From Acheta domesticus (lineage: Eukaryota; Arthropoda; Insecta; Orthoptera; Gryllidae), in contig JAHLJT010009419.1 of the NCBI GenBank assembly GCA_031308135.1, positions 34,148,540-34,212,539 of the forward strand: a DNA stretch of 64,000 bases. Reading direction: 5' to 3'. The notes under the pieces were generated by a model. It was not told the origin of the DNA. It was given only the letters and a program-made list of their open reading frames with translations, and made no database searches. Made by a program: the position numbers and the translations under genes. Below are positions 1-10,468 of this stretch, one piece after another (position 1 is the first letter of the stretch; the number at the start of each line of letters is the position of its first letter).

Positions 1-1212
1 GAAAACTGAATGTGTCTCAACAATAACATTAAATTTAATATTTAATCTGTTTTAATAAATCGATATTGGTATTTTCAACTTTTCTTAGAACGACATCTAT
101 CGATTTAGCTCACCAACCGCATTTTTACGATGGTATAACTCCTTTACACTCCCAATATTCTGCTAAGCACACAGTATGCTTATATCTTCAGACACAAGTA
201 AATATCTTATTGGAGAAAACACACACAATTATTTGTCTAACCCCATCCCCGATTTTTTTACAATAATTTAACTTTAGAGCTCAATATCTCAAAACTGGTG
301 TCAATGGAGGTGTACCATTATTAAAATAATGCCTCCATTGTAAACGGTTTTCGGAATTCATTGTTCTCACAGTTATTACTTTTGAGCAATTTTATTTTGT
401 AGCATACAGAAGTAGTGCTTACGAGTGATTTTCATTCAGTTGAGTAAAATATTTGCATACATTCATTCACAGCATAACATTTATTCCATGAAAATTCTAT
501 TTATAATTACATTATTAATTTAAATACAAAAATTTCAATATTTTATTTGAAATTACAAAAGAAAGAAAGCCAGAAAAAGTAATTTAGGTCATTTATATTA
601 TTTTAGTTCAGAAATAAACAAATGAAAAACATTATCGAATTACCGGTATATTTTATATCAAAGCATCAAACTGTTTTAAATAAAATTTAAAATACTAACA
701 TTTCAATTTTAGATAGGTACCAAACGATTTGGTTAGTTTTTGACTTTGCAATGGTCTGACATTTATTCAACCACATAATGTTTTTATTTACTTCTTTGTT
801 TGAAATACATATATTATTCAAGTAAATGACAGTTCAGTTTCTACAGGAACTACCAGGGTAATTTTCAATTTTAAAAATAAATTTTGTATCTTCTCTTTGA
901 AGCTTCCGATAAAGCCAAAGAAAATATTTTACCTTTCAGGAGTATTTTAAAAACGACCGGAAACTCATTGTTGTTGAAACAATGAGTCACTTGCCAAAAC
1001 ATTAACCCAACGTAACAAGTTACACCCTAAGATGAAGGTCATTTAAAAAACCGGAACCGAGGCATTTAGCACAATATATAACGAAATAAAAGCGTTACAA
1101 AGGTTTTCATTGTTACCTTTTCGGTTTTGTGTACTGTTTAGTTCGTTTTGTTTCAAATATTGCTTTTTAATTCGTGTCAATGCACCGGAATGAAACATGT
1201 GCTATTCCAAAC
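1..1212. other. AT-rich sequence with no recognised gene
   Basis: No open frame longer than about 66 codons and no family motif is visible. If the ionotropic-receptor gene continues past its exon at 1457-1213, this stretch is intron or flank. I saw no further ligand-binding or third-membrane-segment exon here. Confidence 0.5.
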
Positions 1213-4200
1213 CTTGCGCGCCAGGGCGTAGGCCACCGGATCTTCGTGTTGCCCGATGTGGGAGATCGCCTCCGCCGTCACTCTGGTGGAGTACACCACG
1301 TCATACAGGGCGTTCACCTGAGCTAGTGTGTCCACCTGCGCCTCCTGGGTCGGCGCCACCAGCGACCCCACCAGCGACCCGCTGAACGCGTTCATCACCA
1401 CGAAGCTGAACACGCTCAGCCACACCATCAGCCGGCGCTGAGCGGTCGCGAAGCCTCCTGTGATTAGGGATGGCAACGATGGAAATTGTTTCAAACACCG
1501 GTACTTTTCTTTGGAATTACGACTACAAATTACAGTTCTTATGAATGTTGTTTTCTTACGAAATTTTACATATTTTGAAAAACTAAAAACACTTGAAAAA
1601 ATATGATTACTACTGTAGTTGCCGTTTTTCTTTCTACGCGACTGTCAAAAAAAATTAATGGGATAATGTACTATATGTTTTCTTTTGCGTTTGTGTCATT
1701 TTGCACATTCTGAGTCTCTCATCACCTTCTATCCTTAATACTCTCCAAATCCCTCGGCCTATCTGATAATTATGTCGTGTGCTAAAGAGATATTGTGCGC
1801 ACAGAGGAACTGGCTCCCTAAGAGAAAAATTATACAAGCTACGAATGTGCTCACGGACGACCTCGGGCAATGTATGTTATATACTACAGCACTAAGATGG
1901 ACTAAGGCCCGCAACAGACTACACCGAGGAATGCGTTGCGAGAAATGTGGAAAGAGGCCGGCGAGGCTGCGTCCACCCACTACAAAGAGGTTATTCGATG
2001 TCTCGAAATGCCTCTATGTGCCACAAGCCGAGAGTGATGGCAACAGTTTTAGCTATGAGATCATCTGAGAGTCCCATTTCTTGTTTTATTAAATGCTCTT
2101 ATGTAATTTTAACTCGTGATATCCCTGTTTTGTTACAATAATCGTAAACCATTTGTTTAACGAGTTCGAATTACCTAGAGAGAAATACACTACTACATTG
2201 CATACAAATCATTACGCTAAAAGAGTAAGTGGCTTCATGTTTTTACAAACGAAAGAATTGTTTTGACGAAGTAGTGATATCTTGCTATGGAAAGGAGAGC
2301 ACCAAGCAGCACATTATGGGAAAACCCATCCGTTTTACAAGGCGTGTTACTTGTTACTACGTGTTGCTTCCAGAAATATACAAGTTTCTCTATTAGGACG
2401 ACCATCACTAGATCCTTCGAAAATTGCAAGAGTGTGCTTAATGATTCGAGATATGATAAGATCGATCATTTAATTGTGGGTCATAACAAGAAGTCTAGAT
2501 ATGAGCATTGTAAGAAAAACACAGAAAATTCAAGAAGTTCACCATTCCTCTACATGCAGAATCATTTGAAATATTTCATAGACTATAATTTAAATTATCA
2601 TTTTTTTATTTTTAAGCTATTTTTCTTTATAAAACAATAAATAACCGAATTAAAAATTCTATATATTTTTTAGAAACGTGCTACCCATTCGATCCCACTG
2701 TTCCATTTTTGGAACATGCAACTTTTTCTAAACAACAATTGATAAAGTCCCAGTCACTCTCACAATATTCTCCTCAGACCTATTTTAGGTTGCTAATATA
2801 TAAAAACATTGAAAAATTTACAAAAAAATAATTTGGGATAAAATGAGTCAAGACGTCACCATTTAAAACCCATATTCTGGGTTTTAAATACAGTAATAAT
2901 TTAAATATAAAGTTGTCGATAACTCCGGTACAGAAGAAAGCTCGAACACCATCATAGCATATACTAAAGCAAGATGGCTGTCGAATATGTTCATATTTAT
3001 AGTCGGCCTACATACTCCTAGGTCACACGTAGTTGTCAGGTCTGTAGTAATAGATCTATCTCTAACAAAAGTTTAAAGAAAAAACTTGGAGTCGTTTTTG
3101 AGAAAATCTTGTTTTTGTAATGTTTTTTAAAATTGCACATACTGCGCACAATATTGCGAGAAAACTACTAAAAAGTTATTAACTAAAATGTTCATCACCT
3201 TAATTAAAGAACTCACAGTGGGAAACAAATTTTATTTGAAGGAAAAATCTCTATCTTCAATTTTGTAGTTGTAGGAAGTCGCCGAAACAAAAATCATCTT
3301 TTGCAATTTTCGAAAATTCAGAGATAACTTTGAAAATCGGTGCTATGCCACCTTTATAAGAATATATTACTCTATTAATTTAAAGAAAATGGAGCCGTTT
3401 TGAGGAAAGATTGAAAATGTCCGGAGGGCTTCATGTAAATTACCCCCAAATTTTAAAGAAAGTTTTTCAAACTCTCAAAGATTCGACTCGAACCAAATAC
3501 ACAGGGGTTTCTTCAATTTGGAAAACATCCTACGTATAGTTTAGGCGCTAGATGTGTTCACAGTCGGACATACAGACGGACGTTTTGAAAAAAAAAAACA
3601 CTTTTCGGTATCAGGGGACCGCAAAAAGTGTATTTCCGTTGAAATCTCGAAATCGATTTTCCGCAGCATTACATAACTTTACCTATACATATATTAATCA
3701 CTCAGTATATACGTATGAAAACGGGAAAGTAAATTTTTTTTTTCAGTACCAAGTGGCTCTTCTGGCCCACTCTATTGATTCACCTGAAAACATCAGAAAC
3801 GATTAGATCTCTTATTTTGGGTTGAAGTGCATTAAGGCAATCATTCACATCCAATTTGCTGATATCTAATCGCTGGTTTCAGCTCCCTTTAATGGGCGTT
3901 TTCATCGTATTATTCTTGTAGTATCCTGATCGGTCACGCTTCCTACAAGCATCTGGCGTGATACGAGGAGTTAGCAAAAAACGTTTGGTGCTTAATACCA
4001 ACTAATTTCAAACGAGTATAAAGCAAGCAGTCTGTAAGAATAAGGGGAGCGTTTCTCATGGAGACTAAAGGATATCGTGAAGCACTCGAAAACAAGCTCT
4101 CAAATGAAGATCGCGAGCTCGCACGCTGCAAAAACTTTGACTATTTCGCAAAGCCAGATACGTCTGATTACGAAAATATCTATATAATACCTGTTGCTGA

Positions 4201-7200
4201 AATTTGTTAACGTACTGATTACGTTGTTTGCGATTGAAATCTCTCTCAATGTGTCGATTACGATACTTACAATTACTAAAATAATACTAATTGTTTTTAT
4301 TTTGTCCCGCTTTTTCCAAACAAATCACGCTTTTTTCACTAATATTTGGTAAAAATCACTTAGACGAAAAATAATCTGGCAACGCTGCCTGGAACATTCT
4401 GGAAGGAAACCTGGCATATCAAGACAGCCACGTATTTATTCAATATATCATTTTTTGCGAATTTTGTGGAGTTCCAAAATATTACAAAATCACTATACAG
4501 ATATTTTTTTAAACTGTCATTCCTACCTGTGATAAAGGTCCGCATCACCTCCAGGGCGGCACGCTGAGCGGGTGCGCGGAAGGCAAAAACCAGCGTGCCC
4601 CAGAAGAGCACGAGAACGGCCGCGGTGAGCAACCAAATGTACACCGAAAACGATGGCATTGTAATGTGCGCAGAATAGGAGTTCCTCCGAACCATAATAC
4701 ATAAGTTTTCTTGCCTGTGAGGGTACAGGAAGCTCACCACCCTCCCCAGGGCGATCTCCTGGTACCTAGGAGGAGTGGTACAGTACAGAAGTAGAATATA
4801 AGCACATGCTTAAGGCCCCTTGCGGATAGGGGGCACCGTTTTCTTTAAAAACAAAACTTTATTTTACCGTCAAATGGTACCACTGTCTACAAGAGTATAC
4901 ACGTAAAGGGCAAGCTTATTTAAGAGACATTGATGCTCTCTACAGACTCCTATCCTCCTAAAACAGGAATCACGTTCGATCAACAGTCACATACCAATGC
5001 CATTTCAGGACGCGAAGAACACAGATGGGGGGAGGGGGAAGCGATGGACCCGAGAATAAACTGCAATGTAGTGTGATATACCAATTATTCAGGAAAAGAG
5101 TAGACAATGGCAGGTGGTTGCTAGGGGGCTTTGTGGATAATAAGATGGAAGTCGACTTTTTGTGAGGTAGAAGGTTTTGTTTGGACGAGTGAGAGTTGTA
5201 ACTAAAAGTTCTGCGAAGTTGTATTCGTTCATTGAAGTAAAAATAAAATTGCTGATTGTAGTGCAACCTGAAAGTGATTGAAGTTATTTAGGTGCAGCGA
5301 CCGCTAAGATCAGTCAGAAGTTGAATTGTGATCCAGAAGTGAGAAAATGTCTGCAAGCAACGAGCAAATCCGCAGCAATCAATAGCCAATACGGCGTCCG
5401 CCGTATGGCAGGCGGGTCGGGTGGCCCAAACAGTTTCATGGTAAGCAAATGGTAGATTTGACATTCAGTAACAGTAGAAGAAGCAGAGATGTTACAGTAG
5501 GAAAATTTTACTAATATATTAAACAACTAATAGTATTTAGCAACCCATAACAATTATTTTCTGGAATTTTCTGTTAAAATAATTTTAGTTTTGGAGGTGT
5601 AGCAAAACCGTAAACATTTTGAATGTTTTATATATTTACGGTCCTCACCACAGGGACACCGTACCTTTGTTTTGAAATTTTTTAAACGTTTCTCTGATTG
5701 CACAACTGCTATCTACATCCACAGTTAGATAAAATAAGATTGAAAACGTGTTTATGGGCAAGACTGGAAGAGAAAATTGGAGTTTCCACTAAGCGATTAC
5801 ACATGGTGACAATTTCGATTTTTTAAACATCTAATAAGCGTTGAAAGGCGAAATTATCACTGACTTAAGAAATGTTCTAAAAATAAAATAATAAACGATG
5901 ACACTGTACCTCCTTACCTAAAAACAGATATAGGGAAAAAAATTATATGGGGGATTCATCGTTGGGCCCTCATTGGTATTCGACTTTTAAGCTTTTCCTA
6001 TTGTCCGAATCAGAGAGTATTATAATATGGTCCGAATAATATTTCTGTCTACTTGACAGCCGGGGTGGAGGTAGAGCGATGTTGCCACTTACTCGGGCGG
6101 CAGGTATGTGGTCGGGTGGTTGCTCTTGCTACGGATTGCAACAGTAGCCACAAATAAACCGCAATGACAGCACACAACACCAGACGACACACAATCGCAC
6201 ACAGATGCATAATCAAACACGTAATGGGTCCTCCTTGCTTCGCGCTATGAGATTTCAGTTTTTTTTATTTATAAGCGTCGGCAACTCTGAAGTGACATCA
6301 TTACAATTTGAAGCCTTTGATTGGATAACGGAACTCCCTCTCTCCTGTCAGCCGGGACCTGTCAAGTAGACAGAAGTGTTATTCGTAGAATAGAAGCCAA
6401 TTGAGAGCATCAAATACCTCAGACTTCCTTGGTCTGTAATTGTATACCCAGTCAGAGTTGCGCCATTTGACGATAACTTATAAAAACGTAAACATATTAA
6501 TATTTCATTTTTAAATTACGGTTAAATCGGTTATAGATTATTTAAATATTAATTTGTTTAGTTATTTCTAGGTCGTATCAACTACTAGGTCATTAGCAAC
6601 CACTGTCGGATGTAACGTTATGGTATGACGATGAAACGATATGGTGATGATAGGGGGGTGAAAGGACGAACACATACAACCATGCCCGAGGCAGCACTCG
6701 ACCTCACGGTCCAAGGCAAGACAGGCGACCCCCCGGTCCAAGATCAATACGGCACTACTGCCTTAACGATCTCGGCCACGGGGCCGACAATATTAATTTT
6801 TATTGCATACGTTCAAAATTCCAATATTTTCAGAGGGCTCATAGTTCGCTAATGATTAATGCGCGTCCACATGATGCGTCTTATCTGTGCATCACAGGAA
6901 TAAAATGGCATGCGCAAAGTTGAAAGAGGAACGTTCAACACAGCGCACGTGCGCACGGTGCAACACTGTGCGTCTGCTTGTTCTATTCTGCATAATGGAT
7001 CCAGCTATTTGCCATGCAATTTCGGTAGCTTATATTATAATCAGTCGAAAGAAGAGAAGAGAAAAACTTTCTTTTCTCTATAATCTTGAATGAACTGAAG
7101 AGTGAGTTCTTTGTTTTCAAGAGACATTCTGAAAATACATAACCTTAAATGAAAGCTATTGCATTTAATTGTTTTAGCTATATAATTTATTACGTAAATT

Positions 7201-7952
7201 TCGAAAATTAGCATTACCATAAAAATAAAATAAGAATTAAAGATAACTAAATATTCTTCTCTATTCACTGCAACACACCTAATAGAAATGGAAATAATCA
7301 CACGTTCATTTTTACTAGTTTCCATTATTTATATTAATAAATGTGTGTATTGAAAATTGATATTATCGTAAATATATAATAAAAGAATAATCTGCAACAA
7401 ATTTGCAATAAAACACAGACGGACGGTACAAAATAACTCAGAAGACTACCAAAGAACTCTTCCGGCTCGGTATTCTGGATGACTTCGCTATGATATACAC
7501 GTTCTTTGATGGAAGCGCACGAGAAAGACGAACGAGATTCCCGTCAGCTCTGGGAAGCTTGCGCTATTGCATGCGTCCATCGTTTTGACGAAAGGACGCA
7601 TGCGCTACGTGCGCTAGACGCATGCGTTGGACGCATGCGCAAAACTGAACGAAAAGACGCATCGTGTGGACGCGCCTTTAGGGCTCTTTCACGCACTTCT
7701 CCGCGCCCGAGTACCTGGCCTTGCCGTGCAGGTCGACGTGCCCGCGCGCCAGGTCCAGCATGCCGCCGGCCAGCGAGCCGTTGGGGAAGACCTTGTCGGC
7801 CTCCACCTGCACGCAGCCGCCCGCGTTGCCGGTGTGCTGGGCGAGCGCGAACACGATGTCCGTGTCCCACCCGCGCCGCGACCAGTTGCGCGCGCACTCG
7901 CTGCTGGAGGAGATGTACCCGCTCGGCATGCCCAGCCGCACCTCGCCCGACA
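1213..7952 (-). CDS. Divergent ionotropic receptor (IR/iGluR family), internal part
   Basis: Three GC-rich exons in AT-rich surroundings read on the minus strand: 7952-7715, 4765-4527 and 1457-1213, each with AG acceptor and GT donor. Phases match across both junctions (AG+G gives Arg, G+GA gives Gly). The joined peptide follows ionotropic-receptor order. First comes a ligand-binding S1 segment (GWDTDIVFALAQ, then FPNGSLAGGMLDLARG). Next is the end of S1 (VSFLYPHRQENLCIMV) and a first membrane helix (YIWLLTAAVLVLFWGTLVF). A pore-region linker and a second membrane stretch (WLSVFSFVVMNAFSGSLVGS) lead into a VDTL motif. Such receptors are ligand-gated cation channels of chemosensory or related neurons. 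The S2 lobe and last helix are not in the window, so the gene runs off the left edge or is broken. The last donor (AAG|GTTTGG) is weak. The subfamily cannot be named. Confidence 0.7.
2380..2600 (+). pseudogene. Possible piggyBac transposase C-terminal relic
   Basis: Two frames together resemble the end of piggyBac-type transposases. One gives LLGRPSLDPSKI. After a frameshift the other gives RYDKIDHLIVG, then SRYEHCKKNT, like the basic/Cys-rich tail of that family. There are frame breaks and no termini, so if real it is a fossil lying in an intron of the receptor gene. Confidence 0.3.
3180..3740 (+). repeat. Dispersed non-coding repeat family, copy A
   Basis: This block shares ordered landmarks with 24000-24420 (+) and 26975-27400 (-): CAATTTTG(T/C)AGTT, then GGGCTTCATGTAAA, TACCCCCAAA, TTTAGGCGCTAG, CAGACGGACG and CGGTATCAGGGGACC. 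It ends near TACGTATGAAAACGGGAAAG. No coding capacity was seen. It is probably an old high-copy element of unknown class. Confidence 0.55.
5530..6040. other. Non-coding, nothing recognised
   Basis: AT-rich sequence between two receptor exons. No motif, repeat boundary or coding signal was seen. Confidence 0.4.
6043..6375. mobile_element. MITE-like element with 17-bp perfect terminal inverted repeats
   Basis: TTCTGTCTACTTGACAG at 6043-6059 is the exact reverse complement of 6359-6375. The 333-bp interior has no coding frame. The sequences just inside (CAGCCGGGG and CAGCCGGGA) form part of a partly repeated subterminal motif. No convincing target-site duplication was found, so the superfamily is open. 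It lies in a receptor intron. Confidence 0.55.
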
Positions 7953-7957
7953 CTATA

Positions 7958-8503
7958 TTTTATTAAAACATCGATACATCGAGATTTCGATACATCACCA
8001 ATAGGTTTTCGATGTAGAAGAAAACATCGACAAAAAACATCGATGTTTAAAATATGATAAAACATGGTATTTTCCCATTGTTTCCATTTTCAGTTAGAGT
8101 ACTTAAATGAAATAACGATATATTATATTGTTTGGTCATGTATGAGTAATATTTTAATAATATTTATCCAATGAAAAAAATAAAGGGCATCGTGTTTTGC
8201 TATTATTCCTTTTTATTCATAAATAATCGAAGTAAAAGGTCTTGTATTTAATATACATAACACGTTAATATTATATTAAAGTGGTATATTCTGCCTTAAA
8301 GCAGTCTGTCATCTTAATTCTCTAATCAATTTTCTATGCAGACAAGGTTCAAAATGCAGTTTAACGATATTACCACGTACAAAATCATCGAAAAGTTAAC
8401 AAACTTTTTTTAAATATCGATGTTTCTGGAAAAATTATAGATCTAAAAAAACATCGAAAACAAAATACCGATGTTAATAGATCGATGTTTCTTTGATATC
8501 CCT
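7958..8503. mobile_element. hAT-like MITE rich in ATCGATG motifs
   Basis: Both ends carry inverted AAACATCGAT motifs. The left end reads TATTTTATTAAAACATCGAT. The right end, reversed, reads GTAGGGATATCAAAGAAACA followed by TCGAT. Further CATCGA words repeat inside both flanks, and the middle is AT-rich non-coding sequence. Ends beginning near TAGGGATATC are typical of non-autonomous hAT-type elements, which I infer from memory. The left end directly abuts the acceptor of the receptor exon at 7952. Confidence 0.45.
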
Positions 8504-8870
8504 ACCCTACGCGTCGCATCGCGCCGTGGCTCGTAACCAGACCTGCACAGCATTTTGCACTTTCACTGACGTCAGGAGCTGCGCGCGAGCAGCTCGGGGG
8601 CAAATGCAAAAATCGATGAAGGGTGGGGATGAGACTTACTCTAGGAGTGGGGACCACCAATTAGAATGCGGAATTCGAACCATAGCGCGTAAATTGAAAG
8701 AGCAGTCGGCGAGAACATGAGAGTTACATACGGTTCAAGTAATATTGCATTTGTATGATATTGTAAATGTTTATTGTCGATATATGACGGTGAGAAATTT
8801 TAAACTACAACGAATTATACATATTAGATTGGGAAACCAAATATACATATATACCAAAGTAGGAGAAGTA

Positions 8871-9128
8871 CGCTACTTCTGGACCAGTGATGACGTCACG
8901 AGCCCCCGTGACGTCATGACCCCGTGACGTCATGACCCCGTGACGTCATGACCCCATGACGTCACGACCGGGTGACGTCAGGGACCCGTGACGTCATGGC
9001 CGCGTGACGTCAGGACCCGAGGACGTCATGCCCGGGTGACGTCAGGACCCCGTGACGTCATGACCCCATGACGTCATGACCGGGGACGTCATGGTCGGGA
9101 GGACGTCAGCACTGGTCCAGAAGTAGCG
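8871..9128 (+). promoter_or_regulatory. 16-bp-period array of 14 CRE-like sites bounded by a 19-bp inverted repeat (left TIR)
   Basis: GACGTC cores occur 14 times between 8891 and 9108, 11 as full TGACGTCA palindromes (the CREB/ATF site) and three as GGACGTCA. Ten consecutive intervals are exactly 16 bp; the three at the edges are 18, 15 and 17. The array is enclosed by CGCTACTTCTGGACCAGTG (8871-8889) and its exact reverse complement (9110-9128). Binding by host CREB/ATF factors, or by an element-encoded protein, is inference. Confidence 0.75.
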
Positions 9129-9248
9129 TCGATGTGCGCGTGGCTGAAGTGGTGCCTGTTGCACACACGTCGACAGCGGGGGGTGTGAGCGCACGTGGGT
9201 GGCTGTGGGGGTGGGTGGGGGGAGGAGGAAGAGGGGGAGGTGGTCTTC

Positions 9249-9329
9249 AAAAAGCCCGCTCGGCCGGGGCGCGAACCAGCGAGGTGCGGTGTGGGAGGCC
9301 GGCACGCTAGCCCTGCGCTACGGCAGCAG
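9249..9329 (-). ncRNA. tRNA-like Pol III unit in the left TIR
   Basis: Read on the minus strand this shows an A-box-like TAGCGCAGGGCTAGCG, a CCTCCCAC anticodon-loop-like segment, a B-box-like GGTTCGCGCCC and a TTTTT terminator. The order and spacing are those of a tRNA or tRNA-derived SINE head, with the loop suggesting a degenerate glycine CCC anticodon. Several stem positions are imperfect. It could be a SINE head captured by the TIR or a functional internal promoter. Confidence 0.5.
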
Positions 9330-9390
9330 GCTTAGAAGTGGAGGCGAGCGAGGGGATGGGAAGGTGCGCGCGCTTGGGCGGGGCGCGCGT

Positions 9391-9574
9391 GCGACGGTGG
9401 CGCGCCCTGTGAGCGAACAGGGAAAGGGGACCGCGCGACGGTGGCGCGCCCTGTGAGCGGGCAGGGAAAGGTGACCGTGCGACGGTGGCGCGCCCTGTGT
9501 GCGGACGGGGGGCATGCGACCGCGCGACGGTGGCGCGCTCTGTGAGCGGACGGGGGCATGCGACCGTGCGACGG
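9391..9574 (+). repeat. 44-bp minisatellite with GGCGCGCC cores (left TIR)
   Basis: Units begin GCGACGGTGGCGCG at 9391, 9435, 9479 and 9524, with a broken fifth at 9568, a period of 44-45 bp. The inverted counterpart occupies about 13182-13340. The units create three overlapping spurious open frames on the minus strand. Confidence 0.8.
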
Positions 9575-9749
9575 CAGGGGAAGGAGAATGAGAAAAGGAA
9601 GACATGTAGTGGAAGCGGAGGAGCCGAGGGATGTCTTTGCACAGAGAGGTGTCACCAGAGACAAATAAAAAAATCACAATGAAATGAATATGATGATGAA
9701 TATATTTGTCTTATATATACAAATCATAAACAAACAATATACAATACAA

Positions 9750-10030
9750 TAGTTTTTTTTTTTTTTTTTTTTTTTTTGTGAGCTGAGCACACACATGTCC
9801 ACACACACACACACACACACAATGTGTCATGACCAGCAAACACACACACACACACACACACACTGTGTGTTGCGCAAGCTGAATGATGACTGTCTCTCAC
9901 GGCACGTGGTAGGGTCGGGGGAACACACACACACTACAAAACACCATGTTGCACAACGTCACGCGGAGCGGCACCGGTGGTGGCGGTGACGGTGGTGGTG
10001 GGGGTGGTGGTGGTGGTGGTGGTGGTGGCA
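9750..10030 (+). repeat. Poly(T), (CA)n and (GGT)n tracts inside the Polinton-like element
   Basis: A run of over 20 T near 9752-9777 is followed by CA-rich tracts at about 9796-9863 and 9920-9934. A (GGT)n tract spans about 9975-10029 and encodes the Thr-rich tail of the last minus-strand frame. On the minus strand the T run is an A run just downstream of the last gene, perhaps a retroposition scar. Confidence 0.7.
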
Positions 10031-10410
10031 CTGTTGGCAGCGGCGTGGGAACGTTTCGTGCGCTTGCGCAACGTCGCGGCGTGGCACTGCTGACAGTCAC
10101 GGACGAGAGGTGGCGCGACGAAATCCGAGACGTCAGCGAGACGGGACCGATGATGACGTCGACAGGGGCGACACTCCTGGAAGCAGGTCTCCCGACGCAG
10201 GTGCACAGGTAGTCGTTTCCACACCGAGTCCACTTCTTGAGGACGAAGGAGCAGGAAGACACAGGGTGGCAAATGACGAAGAATGTTCGAAGGAACGGCA
10301 GAGAGGGGCAGATTCTCCTTGTCAAACTGTATGTACGCCGTGAGTGCCCGATCGATGTCGTCACTGGCGTCTTTGCGGCCCTGCACGTAGTGAACGTGTT
10401 GCTGCGTCAT
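9934..10410 (-). CDS. Small Cys/His-rich protein of the Polinton-like element
   Basis: A frame of about 158 codons from an ATG at 10410 (MTQQHVHYVQGRKDASDDID). The track extends upstream only through a non-ATG start that overlaps the previous gene, so I prefer 10410, 58 bp after that gene's stop. The middle holds clustered Cys and His (CFQECRPCRRHH and RDCQQCHA) that could bind zinc. The C-terminus is Thr-rich because of the GGT microsatellite. I do not recognise the family. A DNA-binding accessory role is only a guess from the basic, Cys-rich character. Confidence 0.5.
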   Translation of the reverse strand: MTQQHVHYVQGRKDASDDIDRALTAYIQFDKENLPLSAVPSNILRHLPPCVFLLLRPQEVDSVWKRLPVHLRRETCFQECRPCRRHHRSRLADVSDFVAPPLVRDCQQCHAATLRKRTKRSHAAANSATTTTTTTTPTTTVTATTGAAPRDVVQHGVL

Positions 10411-10468
10411 GATGACGAGAGGACGAGAAGTAGAAGTGAAGTGAGGCGGTGGTGGTCGGTGTGGCGGT

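Larger units (their letters stand above)
8858..9549 (+). repeat. Left terminal inverted repeat of the Polinton-like element
   Basis: Base for base, positions 8858 onward mirror 13873 downward, with position p pairing with 22731-p through the outer several hundred bases. A few small indels appear near 9510-9549. The outermost bases form a hairpin (AGAAGTA-CGC-TACTTCT, 8864-8880). The inner end is undefined because the right copy runs into the assembly gap. Confidence 0.9.

Noticed and set aside
7506..8065. 173-183-codon frames overlapping the receptor exon
   Set aside because: They run into MITE sequence and low-complexity Arg-rich text. The short frame with IR motifs explains the GC-rich block.
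9307..9677. Three overlapping minus-strand frames of 110-119 codons, mirrored at 13182-13424
   Set aside because: They come from the 44-bp minisatellite in the TIR, read in every register. The mirror copies extend through Ns.
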